This document shows, one piece after another, positions 44,254-55,700 of a stretch of DNA of 64,000 nucleotides; position 1 is the stretch's first letter, and each line of letters opens with the position of its first letter. The notes beneath the pieces were generated by a model. The model had not been told where the DNA came from, searched no databases, and saw only the letters and a list, made by a program, of their open reading frames with translations. The DNA lies in assembly GCF_902493135.1 (NCBI RefSeq), contig NZ_CABUOD010000008.1, positions 73,321 through 137,320 of the forward strand, given 5' to 3'. The DNA is from an uncultured Parabacteroides sp. GTDB taxonomy: Bacteria > Bacteroidota > Bacteroidia > Bacteroidales > Tannerellaceae. The position numbers and the translations under genes were made by a program.

Positions 44254-45705
44254 ATGAAACATAGGTCTCTTTATTTATATCTGTTATTTTTTTCTTTACT
44301 GTGCGGTACCGTTGCTGCTACCGAACAGGAGAAAAAACAGGAACGCTTTACCCTGATGGGATTAGGTGATTCCATTACGGAGGGAGCGGATTTTTTCACT
44401 TGCTATTTGTATCCGCTTTGGGAGAAATTGTTTACAGCCGGGTATCAGTTTGACTTTATCGGTCCCCGTGAGAGCAAATGCCGGATCGGGACGCTTAGTC
44501 ATTGTGGTTTCAGCGGCAAGAATGTAGAGTTTTTAGAGTCTAAGATCGACAGCCTCTACCGGCTTTATCCGGCAGATGTCGTATTGCTCCATGCCGGTCA
44601 CAACCATTTTGCGGAAGAGAAACCTGTTCCCGGAATGATTGCTTCTTACAAGTCTATTATCAACAAAATACAGGCGATCAACCCGAATGTCCGTATTTTG
44701 ATTGCCCAGGTAATACCAAGCGGCAAACTGCCTAAATATTCGTATATACCGGAATTGAACGAGAAGATAGCGGAAATGGTTGCCGGATTAAACTCCGGAC
44801 AAGTCTTTTTGGTCAATCAGGCCCAGGACTTTAACTGGCAAGACTATACCGTACATGATAAAGTACATCCTAATAAAGCTGGTGCGGAGAAGATGGCGAC
44901 TGTCTGGTTCGAAGCTCTGAAGAACGTACTGGCTTCATCGGAGACGGTGTTCTCTCCTGAAATCGTCCGCTATAAAGCATTAGCAGATGGGGATTCCCTA
45001 ACACTTCACATCTTCAAGCCCCGGAATAGGCAGGCAGGGGAAAAAAGGCCGGCCATTGTGTATTTCTTCGGAGGAGGTTGGAAGTTAGGTACCCCGATTC
45101 AGTTTTATCGTGAATGTGCTTATTATGCTTCGAAAGGAATGGTGGCCGTATCGGTTGACTATCGTATCGGATATCTGCATCATTCTACTCCGTTCGAGAG
45201 TTTCGAGGATGCCAAAGATGCGATATGCTGGTTGCGTAGCCATGCTTCTGACTACCGGCTTGATCCGGATAAGATTGCCGTAGCCGGTGGTTCTGCCGGA
45301 GGTCATTTAGCTGCCGCACTCGGGACGGTCGGGAGTGACGAGGCTGTTCCGGCTGGTTACAGGCCGAACCTCTCCGTGTTATATTATCCGGTTGTAGACA
45401 TGGTTTCGCGCGGTAATGGTTTTCCGGAAATCAAGAGGAATTTTGAAAAAATTTCACCGATCCATCATGTGTCGGAAACAACTCCCTCCACTCTGATATT
45501 GCTTGGCACGAAAGATCCGATCGTATCGGTCGAAACAATCGAGACTTATCAGGATAAACTTTTGCAGAAGGGAGTGGATTGCGAACTCCATCTCTTTGAA
45601 GGTGCCGGTCATCCGATCTTCCTATACAGAAAGCCGCTTACGGAAGACTACTATAAGGTTCGGAAGTTGACGGATGGTTTTTTGAAAAGACAGGGGTTCC
45701 TGTAG
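44254..45705 (+). CDS. Two-domain secreted esterase (SGNH plus alpha/beta hydrolase)
   Basis: A 483-residue protein with signal peptide MKHRSLYLYLLFFSLLCGTVAA. Residues 30-230 are an SGNH domain with LGDSITEGADF, CGFSGKN, LHAGHNHF and KVHPNKAG. Residues 240-480 are an alpha/beta hydrolase with VYFFGGGWKLG, the nucleophile elbow VAGGSAGGHL, the Asp in LGTKDPIV and the His in GAGHPI. Both are complete. It probably removes acetyl or other acyl groups from a glycan in the periplasm. It is last in locus 1. Confidence 0.9.
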   Translation: MKHRSLYLYLLFFSLLCGTVAATEQEKKQERFTLMGLGDSITEGADFFTCYLYPLWEKLFTAGYQFDFIGPRESKCRIGTLSHCGFSGKNVEFLESKIDSLYRLYPADVVLLHAGHNHFAEEKPVPGMIASYKSIINKIQAINPNVRILIAQVIPSGKLPKYSYIPELNEKIAEMVAGLNSGQVFLVNQAQDFNWQDYTVHDKVHPNKAGAEKMATVWFEALKNVLASSETVFSPEIVRYKALADGDSLTLHIFKPRNRQAGEKRPAIVYFFGGGWKLGTPIQFYRECAYYASKGMVAVSVDYRIGYLHHSTPFESFEDAKDAICWLRSHASDYRLDPDKIAVAGGSAGGHLAAALGTVGSDEAVPAGYRPNLSVLYYPVVDMVSRGNGFPEIKRNFEKISPIHHVSETTPSTLILLGTKDPIVSVETIETYQDKLLQKGVDCELHLFEGAGHPIFLYRKPLTEDYYKVRKLTDGFLKRQGFL

Positions 45706-45753
45706 TTTTGTTTTTTCTAATTAAGATATTGATAAACTTGGGGTTATTGTGAA

Positions 45754-46341
45754 TTATGAGATATAGTTAAAAAATAGTAGGAATGGAAGATAGTCTTTCA
45801 ATTCTTTTTTCAGAATGTCAAGTGCTTTGTTCCGATAGCGTTCTACCGTACGAACGGAAACTCCCATTGTTTCAGCGATTTCATCCATGCTTTTTCCTTC
45901 CATCCGGCTCATTTCGAAAGCTATTCTATATTCCGTAGGCAGTTTGGCCAAAGTCTGTTCTAACAACGTTTCCAGTTCATTTAACATATATAGGTCTTCT
46001 TCCCCGTTTGAATAGATCGGGGGATTATTAATAATCTTTTTTTGATAGTCCTGTATGTATCCTTGTTTTCTTAGATAGTTCAAACTTAAATTTTTTACAC
46101 AGGTGACCAGGTAGTTTCGAGCGGAAATATTAGTTGATATATACTTCCTCTTCTCCCAGATATTGAAAAAAACATCTTGCACAATATCTTCCCGTACATC
46201 CCGATCCTCTATGTAGCGTTTGGCAAACAGACAAAGAGCTGCATAATAATGTTCAAACAAAGAACGATATGCAGCTTCGTCATCATTTACGGAAATACTC
46301 CATAGGAGATGATCTATATCGGGTATATTGGTGTTTTTCAT
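45754..46341 (-). CDS. ECF sigma-70 factor (locus 2)
   Basis: A 195-residue sigma factor. The start at 46341 gives MKNTNIPDIDHLLWSI; a longer frame adds a poor N-terminus. Region 2 is YRSLFEHYYAALCLFAKRYI and VREDIVQDVFFNIWEK; region 4 is LPTEYRIAFEMSRMEGKS and GVSVRTVERYRNKALDILK. Unlike usual, it is divergent to its fecR (46487). It should control locus 2. Confidence 0.93.
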   Translation of the reverse strand: MKNTNIPDIDHLLWSISVNDDEAAYRSLFEHYYAALCLFAKRYIEDRDVREDIVQDVFFNIWEKRKYISTNISARNYLVTCVKNLSLNYLRKQGYIQDYQKKIINNPPIYSNGEEDLYMLNELETLLEQTLAKLPTEYRIAFEMSRMEGKSMDEIAETMGVSVRTVERYRNKALDILKKELKDYLPFLLFFNYIS

Positions 46342-46486
46342 TTTAAATAGAAGTATTTTATATTTTTTGTGATGTTGGCAAAAATAGCGAAATATAAGAA
46401 ACGTAAAAATATTTTTAAAAGAAAAAGATAAAAAGTCTGTCGGGTTTGTCATCCCTGTGTGTCTATTAATAAAAGAGGATAGAAAA

Positions 46487-47419
46487 ATGACAGAACATAC
46501 AGATAATATAAAAGAAACGATTCGAATAGCTAAAGCGATTGAGAATGATATTCGTGAATATAAATCTTTCGATGTACAGGCGGCATATCAAAAAAACAGG
46601 AAGAGATTGGATATTGAACGGAGAAAATATCCTTTGACTTTCTATATATCGCGGATTGCAGCCATTTTGTTGTTACCCTTAATCATATCGACAGGGGTAT
46701 TATCTTACTTATATACCCGGCAGTTGAAACAGGCCGATGCTGTTTCTTATTTGGAAGCTTTTTCTGCTCCGGGAATTGTTACCCAAGTCTTGCTACCGGA
46801 TAGTTCAAAAGTTTGGTTGAACGCAGGGAGTTCGCTTCGGTATCCATCCCGTTTTACAAAAAAGGAAAGAAATGTCCAATTGAATGGTGAAGGATATTTT
46901 GAGGTGCAGTCGGATAAGGAACACCCTTTTTATGTCTCTTTGGACAATGGAGTAAAAGTCAAAGCACATGGTACTAAATTTAATATAAATGCATATAAAG
47001 AGGAGCGGGTTATGGAAACGACATTGGAGACCGGACTGGTGGATGTCATATCTGCTTCCCGTACTGTATGGTTAAAACCGAGCGAGCAGGTCTGTTATGA
47101 TAAGGAAGATAGACGTTTTACGATTAGTGTCGTCAATATTGAAGAGAAGACAGCTTGGAAAGAAGGTAAACTGGTTTTTCGTAATGCGACCCTTGAAGAA
47201 GTCGTGAAAAAACTATCCAGAAGATATAACGTCGATATCGTGTTACATCGGGAAAGCCGGAAAGACTATAAATTCAGAGCTACTTTCTCATCGGAAAATA
47301 TTACCCAAATATTGGATTATCTGCGTATGGCAGCTCCGATAAGTTGGTCGTTTGCAGATATGAAACAACAGCAAGATTATACTTATCCGCGCCAACGGAT
47401 AGATGTTTGGCTGAAATAG
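46487..47419 (+). CDS. FecR-family anti-sigma factor (locus 2)
   Basis: A 310-residue protein. The start MTEHTDNIKETIRI is preceded by AGAGGATAG; a longer frame from 46457 is less likely. One membrane helix (AAILLLPLIISTGVLSYLY) near residues 60-80; the FecR domain shows LPDSSKVWLNAGSSLRYPSR, GEGYFEVQSD and VKAHGTKFNINAY. It is divergent to the sigma gene and 173 bp before susC. It should be the sensor partner of the locus 2 SusC. Confidence 0.94.
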   Translation: MTEHTDNIKETIRIAKAIENDIREYKSFDVQAAYQKNRKRLDIERRKYPLTFYISRIAAILLLPLIISTGVLSYLYTRQLKQADAVSYLEAFSAPGIVTQVLLPDSSKVWLNAGSSLRYPSRFTKKERNVQLNGEGYFEVQSDKEHPFYVSLDNGVKVKAHGTKFNINAYKEERVMETTLETGLVDVISASRTVWLKPSEQVCYDKEDRRFTISVVNIEEKTAWKEGKLVFRNATLEEVVKKLSRRYNVDIVLHRESRKDYKFRATFSSENITQILDYLRMAAPISWSFADMKQQQDYTYPRQRIDVWLK

Positions 47420-47492
47420 AAATATGTCGAATTTTTTAAAGAAAGGAGAAATGATTATGAAATAGAGCTTAAATCGATATAAAGAAAAAACA

Positions 47493-47524
47493 AGGCAAGT
47501 ATAAGCGCCAACTCATACTTGCCT
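47493..47524 (+). terminator. Hairpin in the susC leader (locus 2)
   Basis: Perfect 10-bp arms AGGCAAGTAT and ATACTTGCCT with a 12-nt loop, followed by AAAAAG rather than a T-tract. It lies 68 bp before susC, as in locus 1, so a leader RNA structure is likely. Confidence 0.65.
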
Positions 47525-47592
47525 AAAAAGAGAAATAACTAATTAGGTACGACGCCAATCGTACAAAAGTTTTTAAATCCAAATACAAAGTT

Positions 47593-50500
47593 ATGAATTT
47601 TTCAAGATCAGTAAGGGGAAATATCCCATATTATTTACTTAAATTGATGCATATTATGAGAGCAAGTTTGCTTTTACTATTTATTGTGATTGCTCAGCTA
47701 CATGCCGAAAATTTGTATTCGCAAAATACAGTTATCAATTTATCACTTCAAAATGTGACAGTCGAACAAGTTCTGGACCAGATTGAGAAAGATACGGAAT
47801 TCTCGTTTTTGTTTACAGACAAATCTGTTGACACGGACAGAATAGTCAATATGAATATTCGCTCGAAGAGTCTTGACGAGATATTACATGTTTTGTTTGA
47901 TGGCACAGATGTGAATTATCGTATTGTAGACAAGCAAGTTATTTTATCAAAGAAGGAAATTGATACTGACGGTGTAAATCAATCCAAGCACTTGGTTGGC
48001 GTGATAAAAAGTGTCAATGGTGAGCCTGTTATTGGTGCCAATGTCATAGAAAAAGGAACGACCAATGGCACGATATCTGATATGGATGGGAAATTCTCAC
48101 TTAATGTAGCATCTGGTGCTACATTAATAATAACCTATATAGGTTATGTTTCGCAAGAAATAAAAGTAGACGGTAGCAATTCTTTATCGATCGTATTGAA
48201 AGAAGATTCGGAAATGCTGGATGAAGTCGTTGTTGTCGGTTATGGAACAATGAAGAAGAAAGACTTGACCGGAGCGGTTGGTTCCATTGGTGGTGATTTG
48301 ATAGCAGATAGAAAAACAATGCAGTTGTCTTCCGCATTACAAGGGTCTGTTTCCGGAATGATGGTGACTCGTAATAATGGCGCTCCCGGTGCTTCTTCGG
48401 CTATTAAAATCAGGGGAATTACGACAATTGGAGATAGTAACCCGTTAGTAATAGTGGACGGAGTTCCTGTTGACGGTATTGATATGATCAATCCGAATGA
48501 CGTTGAAAATATATCTGTGTTGAAAGATGCTGCGTCTGCATCGATCTACGGATCCCGAGCTGCGGCCGGAGTCATACTGATTACTACAAAAAGAGCTAAA
48601 GATAACCAGCTGTCGTTAAGCTATTCATTCGAATATGGATTTGAAAAACCGACAGAACTTCCGAAGTACGTCAGTCCGACAAGATTTATGCAGATGGAAA
48701 ATGAGTTACGTTGGAATGATGCAGGTAATGGAAATAACGAGTATCCGGTTTATTCCAAAGAGTTGATCGATAACTACTATGACCTGCATGCACAAGATCC
48801 GGATGCTTATCCGATCACAGATTGGGTCGATTTGGTATTGAAAAATACAGCTCCTCGCCAAAGTCATGTGTTCAATGTCGCAGGAGGTACGAAAGTGGTT
48901 AAGACAAAAGCTTCTTTTGCTTATGACAAGGTAGATGGATTGTATGCTAATCGTTATAACGAACGTTTTACGTTTCGGGTAAATAATGACTTCTCGATAA
49001 ATAAATATATTAAGGCTTCTTTAGATTTTAACTATAGAAGAGCGAAGTCGGAAAAGCCTATAGAAGATCCGTTCAATTCGGCGGATGCGATCAGTGTCAT
49101 TCCTTCTATTTTTGCCGGTTTGTGGAGTGATGGCCGCTATGGGGCAGCTCGGACAGGTGGTAATATTTATGCAATGGTCAAAGAAGGAGGAACCAGTGAA
49201 TGGTGGGCCAATCAATTGGGAGGTAAGGCCTCTATTGATGTTACTCCATTTGATGGTTTTAAGATATCGGCTGTATTTTCTCCGACTTTTAATTTTGATA
49301 AGGGGAAAGAGTTTAGGAAATCGATTCGATACTACGATGCGAAAGACCCGTCATTGGCTTTAGGATATATTGTCCGTTACAATACTACAAATTTGAAAGA
49401 GACTCGTAATGATTCACATCGTTTATTGGGGCAACTGATAGCTTCTTATGAGAAATCATTGGGCAGGCATAATCTGAATCTGATGGCCGGTTATGAAGTG
49501 TTTTATTCTTTTACGGAAGGACTGACTGCTGGTAGAGACAATTATTTGTTGAACACTTATCCGTATTTGAATCTGGGGCCGTTGGATTACCGTAACAATG
49601 CAGGGAATGCTTATGAAAATGGTTACCAGTCTTGGTTCGGACGTCTGATGTACAATTATTCTGAAAAGTATCTGCTTCAATTTAATATCCGTCGTGACGG
49701 TTCTTCTCGTTTTCATTCGGATTACCGTTGGGGAACTTTTCCTTCTGTATCAGCCGGTTGGGTTGTTAGTGAAGAACCGTTTATGAAAAAAGCGAATATA
49801 GATTGGCTTTCATTTTTGAAATTGCGTGCTTCTTGGGGTATGTTGGGTAATGAGCGTATAACGGATAGTAATGGAAATCAGATTTATTATCCCTATCAAT
49901 CTTCAATAGGATTTAACAATATCCTGTTTAATCAAGGAGGAAAGATTGTTTCCTCACAAGGTGCCGCTCAAAGTAAATATGCGATCAGGGATATTTCTTG
50001 GGAAACGACTGAGTCGGTCGATTTTGGATTGGATGCAAATTTCTTGGATAATCGTTTGCGTCTTAGTGGAGATTATTTCAAGAAAACAACGAAAGATATG
50101 TTATTAGCATTGGAAATCCCCAGTTATGTCGGGTATAGCAATCCTGAAAAGAATACAGGAAAGATGTTCACGAAAGGATATGAAATAGAAGTAAGATGGA
50201 GTGATCAGATAGGAGATTTGTATTATTCCGTTTCAGCCAATTTGTCTGATTTCGTTTCTAAAATGGGGGATTTGGGCGGTACGGAATTTCTTGGAGATCA
50301 AGTGAAAAAGAAAGACAGCCAATTTAATGAATGGTATGGCTATTTGTCGGATGGTATCTATCAGACGCAAGCGGATGTGGATAATTCTCCTAAATTGAAT
50401 AATAGCGTGAGGCCGGGTGATGTAAAATATAAGGACATAAGTGGACCGGATGGTGTGCCGGATGGAAAGATTTCACCGGAGTACGATCGTGTCTTGTTGG

Positions 50501-50997
50501 GTGGTTCTTTGCCCCGTTATATGTTCGGAGGTAATGTACAGATGGGGTATAAGGATTTTGATTTTTCGCTTGCGTTCCAAGGTGTCGGTAGCCAGAATGT
50601 CCGTATGACGACCAACATGATACAACCTCTGCCTGCTAATTGGGGAAATGTCCCTCTGATACTGGATGGTAATTATTGGAGTGCTTATAATACGGAAACT
50701 CAAAACTTGCAAGCCAAATATCCGCGTTTGACTACGACGAATGCGGGTGGCAATTATGCAATGTCAGATTTTTGGTTGTTCAATGGTAGATATGTTCGTC
50801 TGAAAAATATAACATTGGGATATACGTTACCGGGTAGTTTGACTTCCAAAGTAAAGATCAGCAGAATCAGATTTTATATAAGCGCAAATGATCTGTTCTC
50901 TATCAATAAGTATCCTCATGGATGGGATCCTGAAACCGGAGCTTCAGCTTATCCGATAACGTCCTCTTATCTTTTAGGTGTTTCAGTTAATTTTTAA
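47593..50997 (+). CDS. SusC-type TonB-dependent receptor with STN domain (locus 2)
   Basis: A 1134-residue outer-membrane receptor. After the signal (LLLFIVIAQLHAENLYSQ) an STN domain covers residues about 50-120, then CarboxypepD_reg (VIKSVNGEPVIGANVIEKGT), the TonB box/plug (MLDEVVVVGYGTMKKKDLTG, LKDAASASIYGSRAAAGVIL) and the barrel ending in VSVNF. The STN domain indicates signalling to the FecR. It is intact, unlike its counterpart in locus 1, to which it is clearly related. Confidence 0.96.
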   Translation: MNFSRSVRGNIPYYLLKLMHIMRASLLLLFIVIAQLHAENLYSQNTVINLSLQNVTVEQVLDQIEKDTEFSFLFTDKSVDTDRIVNMNIRSKSLDEILHVLFDGTDVNYRIVDKQVILSKKEIDTDGVNQSKHLVGVIKSVNGEPVIGANVIEKGTTNGTISDMDGKFSLNVASGATLIITYIGYVSQEIKVDGSNSLSIVLKEDSEMLDEVVVVGYGTMKKKDLTGAVGSIGGDLIADRKTMQLSSALQGSVSGMMVTRNNGAPGASSAIKIRGITTIGDSNPLVIVDGVPVDGIDMINPNDVENISVLKDAASASIYGSRAAAGVILITTKRAKDNQLSLSYSFEYGFEKPTELPKYVSPTRFMQMENELRWNDAGNGNNEYPVYSKELIDNYYDLHAQDPDAYPITDWVDLVLKNTAPRQSHVFNVAGGTKVVKTKASFAYDKVDGLYANRYNERFTFRVNNDFSINKYIKASLDFNYRRAKSEKPIEDPFNSADAISVIPSIFAGLWSDGRYGAARTGGNIYAMVKEGGTSEWWANQLGGKASIDVTPFDGFKISAVFSPTFNFDKGKEFRKSIRYYDAKDPSLALGYIVRYNTTNLKETRNDSHRLLGQLIASYEKSLGRHNLNLMAGYEVFYSFTEGLTAGRDNYLLNTYPYLNLGPLDYRNNAGNAYENGYQSWFGRLMYNYSEKYLLQFNIRRDGSSRFHSDYRWGTFPSVSAGWVVSEEPFMKKANIDWLSFLKLRASWGMLGNERITDSNGNQIYYPYQSSIGFNNILFNQGGKIVSSQGAAQSKYAIRDISWETTESVDFGLDANFLDNRLRLSGDYFKKTTKDMLLALEIPSYVGYSNPEKNTGKMFTKGYEIEVRWSDQIGDLYYSVSANLSDFVSKMGDLGGTEFLGDQVKKKDSQFNEWYGYLSDGIYQTQADVDNSPKLNNSVRPGDVKYKDISGPDGVPDGKISPEYDRVLLGGSLPRYMFGGNVQMGYKDFDFSLAFQGVGSQNVRMTTNMIQPLPANWGNVPLILDGNYWSAYNTETQNLQAKYPRLTTTNAGGNYAMSDFWLFNGRYVRLKNITLGYTLPGSLTSKVKISRIRFYISANDLFSINKYPHGWDPETGASAYPITSSYLLGVSVNF

Positions 50998-51000
50998 ACG

Positions 51001-52692
51001 ATGGTTGATATGAAAAAAATAGTGTATAGCCTGTTGGTGGCGTGTTTGTTTGCCTGTAATGATTTAGATATGAATCCTCTTTCGCAGGGATCTAGTGAGA
51101 ATTGGTACTCGGATGAAATTGAATTGACTATGTCTGTCCGAAGTTTATATGCTACTAACTATTGGACTTTGGATGACGATTCTTATACTGATGACTGGAC
51201 AAACCGTACTGACTTGTCTCCGATTCTATCAGCAACAATTAATGGACAGTCCGGTCAAGTGACTTCTCTTTGGACCAATTCGTATCGCGCAATAGCTCAA
51301 GCAAATACGATTTTAGACAATTTGCCGAAAGCCGAACAGAGCGGGGTCTCTGCAAAAGTGGTGGAACAAAGTAAGGCCGAAGCTCTATTTGTTCGTGCAG
51401 CCCAGTATGCAAGATTGGTATCTCATTTTGGTGATGTCGTTTATGTCACGACTTCTATTGCGGATCTGAACGAGGCTTTTAAAATGGGAAGAACTGATAA
51501 GGCGACTATCATAAAAGGTGTTTATGATGACTTTGACCAGGCGGCAGCCCACCTGCCTCTCGAATATTCCGGTGAAGAACACGCGACTAAGGGGGCAGCT
51601 TATGCGATGAAAGCACGTTTTGCTTTGTATAACGGCGATTATGAGATAGCTGAGGAGGCGGCAAAAAATTGTATGGCTTTAGGAATATATGAGTTGAATC
51701 CAGATTTTTCGGAACTGTTTTATTGTGGAACGAAAAATTCGAAGGAATTTATTTTTGTAAGGCCTCGATCTGTCGAATTAAACTCGGTTATAGGTACGCA
51801 GCCTTATCTGTCGAGAAACGGAGGCGGCTACGCTCAATATGATCCGTCTTGGGATTTGTTTTGTTCTTTTTTGTGCATAGATGGCAAGCCGATAGATGAA
51901 TCTCCTTTGTTTGATTCGCATAATCCTTTTAAGAATAGAGATCCGCGTTGCTGTGCTACGATTGTGGAATTTGGAACGGCTCATGTCGGTTTTATTTACG
52001 AACCTCATCCCGATTCGTTGTATGTGATGAATTTCAATACAGGTATGTTGGAATTGAATAAAGATACCCGTACAAATGGTCAATATGCCTCTTACAATGG
52101 TCTGATATGGAAGAAGTGGGTAGACGATAGTTATACTCAGAACGGTTATACGGCCGATAAAAATGAGATAATCATGCGCTATGCGGATGTTCTGTTAATG
52201 TATGCAGAAGCTTGTATCGAACAGGGAAAAGTTGATCAGTCCGTATTGGATGCGATCAATGCCGTCAGGGCGAGGGCGTATGGAGTCAATAAATCCGCAG
52301 TGGATAAATACCCATCTGTAACGACTTTGAGTATCCCGGAACTCCGCAAGACTATCCGTTTTGAAAGACGTATGGAGTTCGCTTTTGAAGGGTTGCGCTA
52401 TATGGACCTGATTCGTTGGAAGTTGGCGGAAAAAGCGTTGAACACGAATATATACGGAATGCTGGATCCGGCACCTTTACGGGAGAATGTGGTAAATAGA
52501 GGTCTGTGGTTTTTCCCGGAAACCCCGGAGGTCGATGAAAACGGTTTGGTCGATTTTACGAAAATGTACAACCAGGGACAGATAAAATTGTTGATTGAAC
52601 GTAAATTTGATGCAACCAAACAATATCTGTGGCCGATCCCGACTAAAGAGATCTTGATAAATGATAACCTTAAGCAAAATGCCGGTTATTGA
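51001..52692 (+). CDS. SusD/RagB-family glycan-binding lipoprotein (locus 2)
   Basis: A 563-residue lipoprotein (lipobox LFAC). It starts three bases after susC; ATG at 51001 or 51010. The mature N-terminus NDLDMNPLSQGSSENWYSDE is almost the same as SusD of locus 1 (NLNPLSEGSSENWYSS). The C-terminal IRFERRMEFAFEGLRYMDLI is the family signature. It should form the uptake complex with the SusC. Confidence 0.95.
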   Translation: MVDMKKIVYSLLVACLFACNDLDMNPLSQGSSENWYSDEIELTMSVRSLYATNYWTLDDDSYTDDWTNRTDLSPILSATINGQSGQVTSLWTNSYRAIAQANTILDNLPKAEQSGVSAKVVEQSKAEALFVRAAQYARLVSHFGDVVYVTTSIADLNEAFKMGRTDKATIIKGVYDDFDQAAAHLPLEYSGEEHATKGAAYAMKARFALYNGDYEIAEEAAKNCMALGIYELNPDFSELFYCGTKNSKEFIFVRPRSVELNSVIGTQPYLSRNGGGYAQYDPSWDLFCSFLCIDGKPIDESPLFDSHNPFKNRDPRCCATIVEFGTAHVGFIYEPHPDSLYVMNFNTGMLELNKDTRTNGQYASYNGLIWKKWVDDSYTQNGYTADKNEIIMRYADVLLMYAEACIEQGKVDQSVLDAINAVRARAYGVNKSAVDKYPSVTTLSIPELRKTIRFERRMEFAFEGLRYMDLIRWKLAEKALNTNIYGMLDPAPLRENVVNRGLWFFPETPEVDENGLVDFTKMYNQGQIKLLIERKFDATKQYLWPIPTKEILINDNLKQNAGY

Positions 52693-52706
52693 TAATGATG
52701 ACAAGA

Positions 52707-52748
52707 GCTGTGTCGAAATAAGGATCAGAATATGAATTTCGACACAGC
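52707..52748 (+). terminator. Hairpin between susD and GH106-like gene
   Basis: A perfect 13-bp stem (52707-52719 with 52736-52748). A T-tract is lacking (CCTTAAAT), so it may serve RNA stability or partial termination. Confidence 0.6.
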
Positions 52749-52775
52749 CCTTAAATAATAATAAAGAAATATCAG

Positions 52776-55700
52776 ATGAACCGATTATATAGTGGATTAG
52801 TATTGCTTTTGTCCTGTATGTCCGTTTTGCATGCAGGGGAAAGAAAGAGTGGAAACTCTTTTGAGGAATTAAAAAAAGAATTCGAGATCGTTTCCTCACG
52901 ATATCGTTCCGTCCCGTTTTGGGTGTGGAATTATAAAGTTACCAAATCGGAAATAGACAGGATGTTGTCTGATTTTAAGGAAAAAGGATGTGGAGGTGTA
53001 TTTGTCCATCCTCGTTACGGTATGGTGACGGAATATTTGTCGGACGAATGGTTCGATTTGTATAGCTATACGATCGAACAAGGGGAGAAGTTGGGACTTG
53101 ATATTTGGCTGTACGATGAAAATGCCTATCCGAGTGGTTTTGCTGGAGGTTTACTGCCAAGCCGGATGCCGGAGTCGTATACGCAGGGGCATGGTCTGAT
53201 GCCTTACAAGATGACCCGGTTGCCAGAAGATTATCGCTCTTATTTTATTATATTGGAAGAACGACAGGGCGAGTTTTTTGATATTTCTGACTCCGCATCG
53301 GCTTATGTTGGCAAAAAAAGCAATTTTATCCTTTACCGGAAAACGTATGCGATAGATAATACGCAACCTTCAAGGGCTTGGTATGCAGGGTTTACTTTCA
53401 CTGATTTATTATTGCCGGGAGTAACGGACAAATTTATAGAGATAACGATGTCTGGTTATGAAAAAAACTATCGCTCTAAATTCGGGAAAAGCATTAAAGG
53501 TATTTTTTCTGATGAGATTAATATACGTTCTTCCGGTGGAATTCGTTGGACACCTGACCTGTTCGAAGTTTTCCAACAACGATATGGATATGATTTGCGG
53601 CTACATTTGCCCTCTTTACATTTGCAGATCGGCGATTGGAAAAGAGTGCGTTATGAATATGCCAAACTGTTATCGGATCTTTTTATAGAAAGATGGGCGA
53701 AACCTTGGTATGAATATTGTTCGAAACATGATTTGATTTGGACCGGGCATTATTGGGAACAGACTTGGCCACGCATTGAACAGGTACCCGATAATATGGC
53801 GATGAATGCGTGGCAACAAATGCCTGGTGTCGATATGTTGTCTAATTCATTTGATGAGAAAAGTACTTCCGGTATGTTTGGTAATGTCCGCGTTTTGAAG
53901 GAGGCTAAGAGTGCTGCTAATCAGATGGGGCGTGAACGATTTTTGTGTGAGGCCTATGGTGGCGGCGGTTGGGATATGAGTCTGAAAGATTTTAAACGAC
54001 ATAGCGATTGGCTCAACGTGATGGGAGTGAATTTTATGAATCAACATCTTTCACACATGAGTTTTGTAGGTGTTCGTAAGTATGATTGGCCTCCTATGTT
54101 TTGTTCGATTGCTCCTTGGTGGAATGATTATAAGGTGCTGAATGAATATACGGCGAGAATGTCTGCCGCGTTGACTTTGGGAAAACAAAAAAACAATATA
54201 TTGGTATTGGAACCGACCACGACAACTTGGATGTATGCTCAACATACCGGTAATGAGGGAAATGAAATGGCTCAGAAGATTGCAGATTCATTTCAGTTTT
54301 TTGTGACGACACTGTCAAAAAAACAGGTCGAATATGATTTGGGTTGTGAGCATATTATCGAAAGCAAAGGGAGAGTGAATGATGGCAAATTTATAGTTGG
54401 AGAGTGTGCGTATGAGACGGTGGTCATCCCCCGGTCGGTGGAAAATATGAGTCGGACATGTTTCGGATTGCTACAGTCTTTTGTCAGACAGGGAGGGAAA
54501 GTCATCACCTGTTCCCGACCGGACCGTATAGAAGGGATACGCTCGGAAAAGATAACGAATTTTTTTCGGGATGAACCGGTTATCTATTTTGAAAACCAAA
54601 CGGATGAACGTCTTTTTGCCCTTCTTGATAGCCCTTCCATCCGTTTTAAAAAAACAGAAGGGGGCAATTTCTACCATTTGAGAAAAGAATATGAGGATGG
54701 AGAGCTTCTGCTGGTAACCAATTCCTCTTTGTCGGAAACATCTTCTTTCTCTATTGAAATGAAGGGGAGATCAATCGTTGAGCTGGATGCGTTTTCCGGA
54801 GATATGTTTTTGTACCCGATTGAAATGAAAGGAGGCAATGTGTCGTTCTCCGGTTGTTTGGAACCTGCCGGAAGTCGGTTGTTCTTTATTTCTCCGGAAG
54901 AAAGGAAAGGATTGAAAACAAGGAAGATATTTATTGGCAAAGGGGCTGAATTGGAGGCTTCTTGCAAGATGAAAACCAAACGGCTTCGGGATAATGCGTT
55001 GATTATTGATTATCTGGATCTGAAACAGAACGGGACAGTACGTCAGGCTCACTATTTTATGGATGCGAATTTCGATGTTTTCCGGGCGGCCGGTTTCAAA
55101 GATGGGAATCCGTGGTTTCGGGCTGTTCAGTTCAAGCAGGATATCGTGAATAAGGATGTTTCGGGAGCTCCGGTATTTTCAACTGTTTATTCGTTTGAAA
55201 TTACGGAAAGCTTGAACGACTTGTCTTCGTGTAAATTATTGTGTGAAAGGGCTTATTTGTACGATATAACGGTCAATGGGCAACCGGTCGACAAGGTGGG
55301 GGCCTCTTTTCTGGACGAGGATTTTAGTTTGATACCTATTGCTTCTTGGCTACATACCGGAATAAATACAATCGAGATGACGGCGAAAAAGTTCTCGGTC
55401 GATGCAGAGATCGAACCGATCTATATTTTGGGTGATTTTTCTGTCGTCTCTAAAGACAATAAATGGGTGATAGCGGATGAGTGTCCGGTCGATTATCCTG
55501 CATCCAACCAAGAGATCGGCGCTCCGTTTTATCCTTGGGAAATATGTTATGTGAAGTCTTATCATTTGAAAGAAGTAAAAGATTCGTATTTGCTATCTGT
55601 TCCGAAATGGAAAGGCAGTGTTCTTCAAGTATGGATCAATGGAGAAAAATCCGGAATCCTGTTTACGGAACCTTACAGATTGGACGTTACGGATTTTATG

